The translations under genes were made by a program, and so were the position numbers. The notes beneath the pieces are model-generated. The model searched no databases and was not told the DNA's origin. It saw nothing but the letters and a program-made list of their open reading frames with translations. Source: Limnohabitans sp. (lineage in GTDB: Bacteria > Pseudomonadota > Gammaproteobacteria > Burkholderiales > Burkholderiaceae_C). From it: a stretch of DNA of 7,369 bases. How positions within the stretch are numbered: position 1 is the stretch's first letter; each line of letters opens with the position of its first letter. The stretch is from positions 1-7,369 of the forward strand of contig JAKFXJ010000245.1 of assembly GCA_021731425.1 (NCBI GenBank), in the 5' to 3' direction. Positions 1 to 5,687 of the stretch are shown piece by piece.

Positions 1-1533
1 CCGCTCCACCGTGTCCACGTCGCTGTGCAAATAGCGCACCTTCACGCCGTTGTCGCTCAGGTAATCGGTGAGCTGCTCGGCCATGCGTTTGGTCAGCGTG
101 GTGATGAGCACGCGCTCGTGCTTGTCAACCCGGATGCGGATTTCCTGCAGCACGTCGTCCACCTGGTGCGTGGCGGGTCGTACTTCGACCTGCGGGTCGA
201 CCAGACCCGTGGGGCGCACCACTTGTTCGACCACTTTGCCCGAATGCGTCTTTTCGTAATCGGCCGGTGTGGCCGAGACGAAGATGCACTGGCGCATCCG
301 CTTTTCAAACTCTTCAAACTTGAGCGGGCGGTTGTCCAGCGCACTGGGCAGCCGAAAGCCGTATTCCACCAAGGTGGTTTTGCGGGCCTTGTCGCCGTTG
401 TACATGGCGTTGAGCTGGCCAATCATTTGGTGGCTCTCGTCCAGGAACATGATGGCGTCGGGCGGCATGTAATCGGTGAGCGTGCTGGGCGGGTCGCCTG
501 GCGCGGCCCCCGACAAATGGCAGGTGTAATTTTCAATGCCTTTGCAGTGGCCCACCTCCGACAGCATTTCCAGATCAAACCGGGTGCGCTGCTCCAGCCG
601 CTGCGCTTCCACCAGCTTGCCCATGCCCACCAGTTCTTTGAGACGTTGCGCCAGCTCCAACTTGATGGTCTCCACAGCCGCCAGCACCTTGTCGCGTGGC
701 GTCACATAGTGGCTCGAAGGGTAGACCGTGAAACGCGGGATTTTCTGGCGGATGCGTCCCGTGAGCGGATCGAACAGCTGCAGGCTCTCGATCTCATCGT
801 CAAACAACTCAATTCGGATGGCCAGTTCGGAATGCTCGGCCGGGAACACATCGATGGTGTCGCCACGCACACGGAATTTGCCGCGTGAAAATTCCATGTC
901 GTTGCGCTGGTACTGCATGCGGATCAGCTGGGCGATCACGTCGCGCTGGCCCAGCTTGTCGCCCGTGCGCAGTGTCATGATCATGCGGTGGTAGCTCTCG
1001 GGCTCGCCAATGCCGTAAATGGCCGACACCGTGGCCACAATCACCACATCGCGCCGCTCCATGATGCTTTTGGTACACGACAAACGCATCTGCTCGATGT
1101 GCTCGTTGATGGCCGAGTCTTTCTCGATGAACAGGTCGCGCTGGGGCACGTAGGCCTCGGGCTGGTAGTAGTCGTAGTAACTCACGAAATACTCGACCGC
1201 GTTTTTGGGGAAGAACTCGCGGAACTCGCTGTACAACTGCGCGGCCAGCGTCTTGTTGGGCGCAAACACAATGGCCGGTTTGCCGATTTGCGCAATCACG
1301 TTGGCCATGGTGAAGGTCTTGCCCGAGCCGGTCACGCCCAGCAAGGTCTGAAAGACCTCGCCGTCGTGCACCCCCTCGACCAGCTGCTCAATGGCCACGG
1401 GCTGGTCACCCGCAGGCGGGTAAGGCTGGTACAGCTCAAAGGGTGAGCCGGGGTAGCTGATGAACTTCCCCTCAGCGTACTTGGCCGCATCGGGCGCAAC
1501 TTCAACAACAGGGATTTCGGGCACGGTGGACAT
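1..1533 (-). CDS. uvrB: UvrABC system protein B (excinuclease subunit B), partial: C-terminus off the left edge
   Basis: UvrB is the damage-verifying helicase-like subunit of cytoplasmic nucleotide excision repair. It is loaded on DNA by UvrA and then recruits UvrC. The 511 visible codons read without a stop from an ATG at 1533 to the window edge. Visible motifs are the Walker A motif GVTGSGKT (residues 66-73), the beta-hairpin [10 protein letters not shown] (about 119-128), which in the family inserts between DNA strands, the Walker B-like LDESH (364-368), and VSATP in helicase motif III. The sequence leaves the window just after HSDVDTVER. Family members are usually about 670-700 residues, so motifs V and VI and the C-terminal UVR domain lie outside. 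In-frame TAG at 1549-1551 and no other start in between make this ATG the most upstream choice. Its Shine-Dalgarno match is poor. The N-terminus is about 27 residues longer than E. coli UvrB as I recall it. It is transcribed divergently from the aminotransferase gene, and I saw no clear LexA box. Confidence 0.97.
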   Translation of the reverse strand, partial: MSTVPEIPVVEVAPDAAKYAEGKFISYPGSPFELYQPYPPAGDQPVAIEQLVEGVHDGEVFQTLLGVTGSGKTFTMANVIAQIGKPAIVFAPNKTLAAQLYSEFREFFPKNAVEYFVSYYDYYQPEAYVPQRDLFIEKDSAINEHIEQMRLSCTKSIMERRDVVIVATVSAIYGIGEPESYHRMIMTLRTGDKLGQRDVIAQLIRMQYQRNDMEFSRGKFRVRGDTIDVFPAEHSELAIRIELFDDEIESLQLFDPLTGRIRQKIPRFTVYPSSHYVTPRDKVLAAVETIKLELAQRLKELVGMGKLVEAQRLEQRTRFDLEMLSEVGHCKGIENYTCHLSGAAPGDPPSTLTDYMPPDAIMFLDESHQMIGQLNAMYNGDKARKTTLVEYGFRLPSALDNRPLKFEEFEKRMRQCIFVSATPADYEKTHSGKVVEQVVRPTGLVDPQVEVRPATHQVDDVLQEIRIRVDKHERVLITTLTKRMAEQLTDYLSDNGVKVRYLHSDVDTVER

Positions 1534-1652
1534 TTTTCTGAGGACCGCCTAGTCAAACCAAGCGGCGGGGGCCGTTAAAATCAGGGACAACCCGAAAGCC
1601 TAACCGAGGAACGGGTTTCCTGCCACCACTGAACACAATCCAAGGACTTTCC
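1534..1652. promoter_or_regulatory. Divergent intergenic region between uvrB and the aminotransferase gene
   Basis: These 119 bases must hold the promoters or leaders for both divergent genes, unless the promoters lie inside the coding regions. A TAAAAT at 1576-1581 matches five of six positions of a sigma-70 -10 box on the plus strand, but no good -35 box sits 16-18 bases upstream. On the minus strand, TTGACT (positions 1556-1551) resembles a -35 box, yet its -10 would fall on the uvrB start codon, so it is not credible alone. An inverted repeat, AACCCG (1589-1594) with CGGGTT (1612-1617), could form a weak leader hairpin for the aminotransferase transcript. The region is assigned from context, not from a firm promoter match. 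Confidence 0.4.
1642..1646 (+). promoter_or_regulatory. Ribosome binding site of the aminotransferase gene
   Basis: AAGGA lies six bases before the ATG at 1653 and supports that start codon. No other in-frame start with a comparable site is seen nearby. Confidence 0.7.
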
Positions 1653-2849
1653 ATGTCTCTGTTTTCCGCCGTCGAAATGGCCCCCCGCGACCCAATCCTG
1701 GGTCTGAACGAGCAATACAACGCCGACACCAACCCCAACAAGGTGAATCTGGGCGTGGGCGTGTACTTCGACGACAACGGCAAACTGCCCCTTTTGCAGT
1801 GCGTGCAAGCCGCCGAAAAGACCATGATGGCCACCCCCACAGCCCGTGGCTACCTGCCCATCGACGGCATCGTGGCCTATGACAACGCGGTCAAAGCACT
1901 GGTTTTCGGTGATGAGTCTGATGTGGTCAAGTCCGGCCGCGTCTCCACCGTGCAGGCCATTGGCGGCACCGGCGGCCTCAAAATCGGCGCTGACTTCCTG
2001 AAAAAGGTCAGCCCCAACGCCAAAGTGCTGATTTCTGACCCCAGCTGGGAAAACCACCGCGCCATTTTCATCAACGCCGGTTTTGAAGTGGGCAGCTACG
2101 CCTACTACGACGCGGCCAAGCGCGGTGTCAACTTCGAAGGCATGCTGGCCGACCTGAACGCTGCAGCGCCCGGCACCATCGTGGTGCTGCACGCCTGCTG
2201 CCACAACCCCACCGGTTATGACATCACCGACGCCCAATGGGACCAAGTCATTGCCGTCGTCAAGGCCAAGGGCCTGACCGCCTTCCTCGACATGGCCTAC
2301 CAAGGCTTTGGCCACGGCATCGCCGAAGACGGCGCCGTGATCGGCAAGTTCGTGGCTGCGGGTCTGAACATTTTTGTGTCCACCTCGTTCTCCAAGAGCT
2401 TCAGCCTGTATGGCGAGCGCGTGGGCGCCTTGTCGGTGGTGGCCTCTGACAAAGAAGAAGCTGGCCGCGTGTTGTCGCAACTGAAAATCGCCATCCGCAC
2501 CAACTACTCCAACCCACCCATCCACGGCGGTGCGGTGGTGGCGGCTGTGCTGAACAACCCCGAGCTGCGTGCCCAGTGGGAAAGCGAATTGGCCGAAATG
2601 CGTGTGCGCATCAAGGCCATGCGCCAAAAACTGGTGGACAGCCTGAAAGCCGCTGGCGTGAAACAAGACATGAGCTTCATCACCACGCAAATCGGCATGT
2701 TCAGCTACTCGGGCCTGACCAAAGACCAGATGGTGCGTTTGCGCAGCGAGTTTGGTGTTTATGGCACCGACACCGGCCGCATGTGTGTGGCCGCGCTCAA
2801 CAGCAAAAACATCGACTACGTTTGCGCTTCGATCGCCAAAGTCGTCTGA
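1653..2849 (+). CDS. tyrB: Aspartate/aromatic amino-acid aminotransferase, class I PLP-dependent
   Basis: This cytoplasmic enzyme should transfer amino groups between aspartate or aromatic amino acids and 2-oxoglutarate, using pyridoxal phosphate. It is 398 residues, the usual length for the AspC/TyrB subgroup (aminotransferase class I/II fold). Family residues are in place: GTGG (105-108) for cofactor phosphate binding, W132 stacking on the ring, N185 in HNPTG, D213 and Y216, the Schiff-base lysine K248 in SFSKSFSLYGERVG, R256 for phosphate, R376 for the substrate alpha-carboxylate, and R282, which aligns with the classical Arg292 that binds the side-chain carboxylate. R282 supports use of dicarboxylic substrates; AspC and TyrB both carry it, so the sequence cannot settle aspartate versus aromatic preference. 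The symbol tyrB follows Burkholderiales usage, and aspC is an equally fair name. The gene stands alone, with an SD at 1642-1646 and its own terminator. Confidence 0.95.
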   Translation: MSLFSAVEMAPRDPILGLNEQYNADTNPNKVNLGVGVYFDDNGKLPLLQCVQAAEKTMMATPTARGYLPIDGIVAYDNAVKALVFGDESDVVKSGRVSTVQAIGGTGGLKIGADFLKKVSPNAKVLISDPSWENHRAIFINAGFEVGSYAYYDAAKRGVNFEGMLADLNAAAPGTIVVLHACCHNPTGYDITDAQWDQVIAVVKAKGLTAFLDMAYQGFGHGIAEDGAVIGKFVAAGLNIFVSTSFSKSFSLYGERVGALSVVASDKEEAGRVLSQLKIAIRTNYSNPPIHGGAVVAAVLNNPELRAQWESELAEMRVRIKAMRQKLVDSLKAAGVKQDMSFITTQIGMFSYSGLTKDQMVRLRSEFGVYGTDTGRMCVAALNSKNIDYVCASIAKVV

Positions 2850-2870
2850 ATTGACTGACATCAAGCTTGC

Positions 2871-2899
2871 AACCGCCCCTGACGGGGCGGTTTCTTTTT
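2871..2899 (+). terminator. Intrinsic terminator after the aminotransferase gene
   Basis: AACCGCCCC (2871-2879) pairs perfectly with GGGGCGGTT (2884-2892), giving a nine-base-pair stem with a TGAC loop, followed by TCTTTTT (2893-2899). It begins 21 bases after the stop codon at 2847-2849. This is a textbook Rho-independent terminator, and it separates the aminotransferase gene from phaZ, so phaZ should have its own promoter in 2900-3006. Confidence 0.93.
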
Positions 2900-2991
2900 G
2901 GGCCGTCCGGAATGTGACTGCCGATTAGGGGTCGCACTCAAAAAATACCACTTGGTCTCCTGTACCATTGCTGCAGCGCACCATTTGTCGC

Positions 2992-2997
2992 AAGGGA
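2992..2997 (+). promoter_or_regulatory. Ribosome binding site of phaZ
   Basis: AAGGGA sits nine bases before the ATG at 3007. It decides the start, because the frame is also open back to a TTG at 2968. That TTG has no SD-like sequence at proper spacing, and this SD lies inside the extra 13 codons. Confidence 0.7.
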
Positions 2998-3006
2998 AAC
3001 TGCCAC

Positions 3007-4428
3007 ATGCTTTATCAGATTTTTGAAACCCAACGCTCGATCATGGAGCCTTTCTCCGATCTGGCCCAGGCAGCAGCCAAGCTCTACAGCAACCCCCTGA
3101 ACCCCATGGCCCAAACGCCTCTGGCACAACGTGTGTCGGCAGGCTACGCCCTGATGCACCGCCTGGGCAAGGACTATGTCAAGCCCGAGTTCGGCATCCG
3201 CACCGTCAAGGTCAACAAGACCGATGTGGCCATCCACGAGCGCATCGAGATCGACAAGCCCTTTTGCGAACTGCGCCGCTTCAAGCGCTTCTCGGATGAT
3301 CCCGCGACGCTGACGATGCTCAAGGCCCAGCCTGTGGTCCTGATCGTAGCCCCTTTGTCCGGTCACTACGCCACTTTGCTGCGCGACACCGTCAAGACCA
3401 TGTTGCAAGACCACAAGGTCTACATCACCGACTGGAAAAACGCCCGCTTGGTGCCTTTGTCGGACGGCGAATTCCACCTTGACGACTACATCAACTACGT
3501 GCAGGAGTTCATACGGCACCTGCAAGCTACTTATGGCCACTGCCATGTGGTGAGCGTTTGTCAGCCCACTGTGCCGGTGATGGCGGCTGTGTCTTTAATG
3601 GCCAGCCGTGGCGAAAAAACACCCTTGACCATGACCATGATGGGTGGCCCGATCGATGCACGCAAGTCGCCCACCTCGGTCAACAACTTGGCCACGAACA
3701 AGAGCTTTGAGTGGTTCGAGAACAACGTGATTTACCGCGTGCCCCCCACCTTCCCTGGCGCTGGTCGACGCGTTTACCCGGGCTTCTTGCAGTACACCGG
3801 CTTTGTGGCCATGAACCCTGACCGCCATGCCAAGAGTCATTACGACTATTTCAAGGACCTGATCAAGGGTGATGACGCCAGCACAGAGGCGCACCGCAAG
3901 TTCTATGACGAGTACAACGCGGTACTCGACATGGATGCGGATTACTACCTGGAAACCATCGCCACCGTGTTCCAAGACTTCAAACTTGTCAACGGCACCT
4001 GGGACGTCAAGGGTGTGGACGGCAAGGTCGAACGCGTGCGCCCACAAGACATCAAGGGCACCGCCCTGATGACCGTGGAAGGCGAACTCGACGACATCTC
4101 CGGCTCCGGCCAAACCCGTGCAGCGCAAGATCTGTGCAGCGGCGTGCCCGCCAGCGAGCGTCAGCACTTGGAAGTCCAAGGCGCGGGCCACTACGGCATC
4201 TTCAGCGGCCGCCGCTGGCGCGAGATCGTCTACCCTCAGCTGGTCAAGTTCATCTTGAGCCACGCCCCCCAAGCCAAGGCCCCGGCTTTAGAGGTCAAGC
4301 CTGTAGCTAAGCCAGTGGCCAAACCTGCTGACAAAACCAGCACCAAAGCGGTAACCAAGACCCCAGCCAAAGCTGTCCCCAACAAGGCCATCAAAACCAC
4401 TTGGGTGGATGCGAAGAAAAAGGCCTGA
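3007..4428 (+). CDS. phaZ: Intracellular polyhydroxyalkanoate (PHB) depolymerase, Cys-type, with Lys-rich C-terminal tail
   Basis: The product should cut stored poly(3-hydroxybutyrate) in native granules to mobilise carbon, probably on the granule surface in the cytoplasm. It resembles the Ralstonia PhaZ1 type, an alpha/beta-hydrolase that lacks the usual GxSxG box and uses cysteine as nucleophile. Visible here are C185 in VSVCQPTVP, the probable catalytic aspartate D362 in ELDDISGSG, and H395 in GAGHYGIF. These match the order and spacing of the Cys/Asp/His triad known for that enzyme (183/355/388, from memory). No signal peptide is seen, consistent with an intracellular enzyme. The protein is 473 residues, about 50 longer than Ralstonia PhaZ1. 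The excess is a basic Lys/Ala/Pro tail (421-473) with lysine at every fourth position from 431 to 455. An RnfB-like gene starts five bases after the stop. Start choice rests on the SD at 2992-2997. Confidence 0.94.
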   Translation: MLYQIFETQRSIMEPFSDLAQAAAKLYSNPLNPMAQTPLAQRVSAGYALMHRLGKDYVKPEFGIRTVKVNKTDVAIHERIEIDKPFCELRRFKRFSDDPATLTMLKAQPVVLIVAPLSGHYATLLRDTVKTMLQDHKVYITDWKNARLVPLSDGEFHLDDYINYVQEFIRHLQATYGHCHVVSVCQPTVPVMAAVSLMASRGEKTPLTMTMMGGPIDARKSPTSVNNLATNKSFEWFENNVIYRVPPTFPGAGRRVYPGFLQYTGFVAMNPDRHAKSHYDYFKDLIKGDDASTEAHRKFYDEYNAVLDMDADYYLETIATVFQDFKLVNGTWDVKGVDGKVERVRPQDIKGTALMTVEGELDDISGSGQTRAAQDLCSGVPASERQHLEVQGAGHYGIFSGRRWREIVYPQLVKFILSHAPQAKAPALEVKPVAKPVAKPADKTSTKAVTKTPAKAVPNKAIKTTWVDAKKKA

Positions 4429-4433
4429 GGTCC

Positions 4434-5123
4434 ATGCCCGACTTGAGCAGCCAAGCGCCTGAGACCCAGGCGCTTTTTCTTGCCCTCAACAATGCCCTGC
4501 CTCAAACGCAGTGCACCCGGTGCGGCTACCCCGACTGCGCGAGCTACGCCCAAGCCATGGCCGAGGGGCAAGCGCCCATCAACCAATGCCCACCTGGCGG
4601 ACAAGCGGGCATCGAGCGTTTAGCCGCCATCTCCGGCCAACCCGTGTTGCCCCTCAATTCAGAACACGGCATCGAGGGCCCGCGCCATGTAGCCATCATC
4701 GACGAGGCCTGGTGCATCGGCTGCACGCTGTGCATCAAAGCCTGCCCGACCGATGCGATTTTGGGGGCCAACAAACTGATGCACACCGTGATCGAGCCTT
4801 GGTGCACCGGCTGCGAGCTGTGCATTCCAGTGTGCCCGGTCGATTGCATTGCACTGGAGAACGTGACGGGTACAAATACGGGCTGGGCCGCCTGGTCTGC
4901 CGAGCAAGCCGACACCGCACGCGGGCGCTACACCTCACGCCAGCAGCGGCTGGTGCGTGAAGAAGCCGAGCACCAAAAGCAGTTACAAGCCAAAGCCGAG
5001 CACAAACTGGCCGATTTGGCAGCACACACCAAGGGCACAGACCAGGCCCCCGAAGTGGACCGCAAACGCGCCATCATCGAAGCGGCACTGGCCAAAGCAA
5101 AAGCCCGGCAGACCGGGGTCTGA
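4434..5123 (+). CDS. RnfB-like iron-sulfur protein (ferredoxin), without membrane anchor
   Basis: The protein is 229 residues from the ATG at 4434. It opens with a four-Cys Fe-S domain as in RnfB/RsxB (C27, C30, C35, C52 in QTQCTRCGYPDC...NQCPPGG), then has two ferredoxin-type [4Fe-4S] motifs, C94-C97-C100-C104 and C124-C127-C130-C134. The C-terminal part from about 165 is charged and Lys/Ala/Glu-rich, likely helical. RnfB of the Rnf/Rsx electron transport complex has an N-terminal membrane helix; here only about 26 polar residues precede the first cysteine, so the protein is probably soluble. No rnfA, C, D, G or E gene is next to it. Its electron donor and acceptor cannot be told from the sequence. 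The start lies five bases after the phaZ stop, and GAGG (4427-4430), overlapping that stop, may serve as a close SD, so translation is probably coupled. A TTG at 4401 is an alternative but would overlap phaZ by 28 bases. Confidence 0.88.
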   Translation: MPDLSSQAPETQALFLALNNALPQTQCTRCGYPDCASYAQAMAEGQAPINQCPPGGQAGIERLAAISGQPVLPLNSEHGIEGPRHVAIIDEAWCIGCTLCIKACPTDAILGANKLMHTVIEPWCTGCELCIPVCPVDCIALENVTGTNTGWAAWSAEQADTARGRYTSRQQRLVREEAEHQKQLQAKAEHKLADLAAHTKGTDQAPEVDRKRAIIEAALAKAKARQTGV

Positions 5124-5132
5124 CGGGCTTTT
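5099..5132. terminator. Bidirectional intrinsic terminator overlapping the rnfB-like stop codon
   Basis: AAAAGCCCG (5099-5107) pairs perfectly with CGGGCTTTT (5124-5132). Inside it, CAGAC (5109-5113) pairs with GTCTG (5118-5122) around a CGGG tetraloop, with a single G/A mismatch between the two stems. The rnfB-like stop codon TGA is 5121-5123, inside the hairpin. On the plus strand the stem ends in TTTT. Read on the minus strand it ends in TTTTGCTTT, so it can also serve the converging pccA/epimerase transcript. Shape and convergent position agree, but a short T-run on the plus strand makes efficiency uncertain. Confidence 0.8.
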
Positions 5133-5142
5133 GTAGAAGCTT

Positions 5143-5180
5143 GTCGGGGCTGAAGCCTCCGACCTGCAAAGCGCTGCAGG
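5143..5180. other. Tandem stem-loops in the convergent intergenic region
   Basis: GTCGGGGC (5143-5150) pairs with GCCTCCGAC (5155-5163) as an eight-pair stem with one G-T wobble and a five-base loop. Directly next, CCTGCA (5163-5168) pairs with TGCAGG (5175-5180) around a six-base loop. Neither is followed by a T-run on the plus strand. They lie in the 3' untranslated part of the minus-strand epimerase transcript, ahead of the terminator at 5099-5132. They may protect the mRNA end or be a copy of a dispersed palindromic repeat. Only one copy is visible in this window. Confidence 0.45.
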
Positions 5181-5204
5181 CCGGAATTTCAGGCCCCACA
5201 CAAA

Positions 5205-5687
5205 TTAATGCGCGTTGGTCGCCAATGACGCAAACGCCTTGACCACCTCGGGGGGTGCCTGGACCAACTCAATCAACACGCCTTCGCCGCCAATTGGGAA
5301 CTCGTCGTTCGCCTTGGGGTGCAAAAAGGTGATGTCAAAACCAGCCGCGCCCTTGCGGATACCACCGGGCGCAAAGCGCACACCTTGGGCCGTGAGCCAC
5401 TCCACCGCCACCGGCAAGTCGTCGATCCACAGACCAATGTGGTTGAGGGGTGTGGTGTGCACGGCCGGTTTTTTGTCGGGGTCCAGCGGCTGCATCAAAT
5501 CGACCTCGACCTTGAAGGGGCCGGTGCCGATGGCGCAGATGTCCTCGTCCACGTTCTCGCGTTCGCTTTTGAAGGTGCCCGTCACTTCCAAGCCGAACAT
5601 GTCAACCCAGAGTTTTTGCAGGCGGCCTTTATCGGGCCCGCCGATGGCAATTTGCTGGACACCCAGCACTTTGAAAGGGCGGTTCAT
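5205..5687 (-). CDS. VOC-family protein, probable methylmalonyl-CoA epimerase
   Basis: The product has 160 residues, the usual size of a two-module vicinal-oxygen-chelate (glyoxalase/epimerase) protein. Module one runs about 7-67 and module two about 80-143 ([10 protein letters not shown] ... [10 protein letters not shown]). Methylmalonyl-CoA epimerase converts the (S)-methylmalonyl-CoA made by propionyl-CoA carboxylase to the (R)-isomer used by the mutase. The assignment rests mostly on position: its ATG follows the pccA stop directly (TAAATG), in the same frame, with a GGAG SD (5700-5697) inside the pccA end. Two of the four expected metal ligands look conserved, H83 and E140. Where known epimerases have His in module one, this protein has Q12 (GVQQIAIGG), and the second ligand position seems to be D63 instead of Gln. 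These alignments are by eye. It could instead be another VOC lyase or dioxygenase-like protein, often annotated lactoylglutathione lyase. Confidence 0.75.
   Translation of the reverse strand: MNRPFKVLGVQQIAIGGPDKGRLQKLWVDMFGLEVTGTFKSERENVDEDICAIGTGPFKVEVDLMQPLDPDKKPAVHTTPLNHIGLWIDDLPVAVEWLTAQGVRFAPGGIRKGAAGFDITFLHPKANDEFPIGGEGVLIELVQAPPEVVKAFASLATNAH

Noticed and set aside
25..1446. Two long plus-strand open frames (25-888 and 988-1446) opposite uvrB
   Set aside because: Both are exactly codon-aligned with uvrB, whose minus-strand frame is open to the window edge and carries all expected motifs.
1534..1652. SOS (LexA) box controlling uvrB
   Set aside because: No CTG-N10-CAG palindrome of the expected kind was found in the intergenic region.
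1581..2864. A 427-codon open frame on the minus strand opposite the aminotransferase gene
   Set aside because: It is codon-aligned antisense to a clear, complete aminotransferase with all catalytic residues. The His/Gly/Val-rich translation is the usual antisense shadow.
2968..3006. TTG at 2968 as the phaZ start
   Set aside because: It would add 13 codons that include the good SD at 2992-2997. The ATG at 3007 has that SD at proper spacing.
2938..4272. Minus-strand open frames at 2938-3546 and 3595-4272 opposite phaZ
   Set aside because: Both are codon-aligned antisense shadows of phaZ, with no domain, no SD and atypical composition.
4401..4433. TTG at 4401 as the rnfB-like start
   Set aside because: It would overlap the phaZ end by 28 bases without an SD and adds residues not resembling RnfB. 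The ATG at 4434 fits a coupled start.
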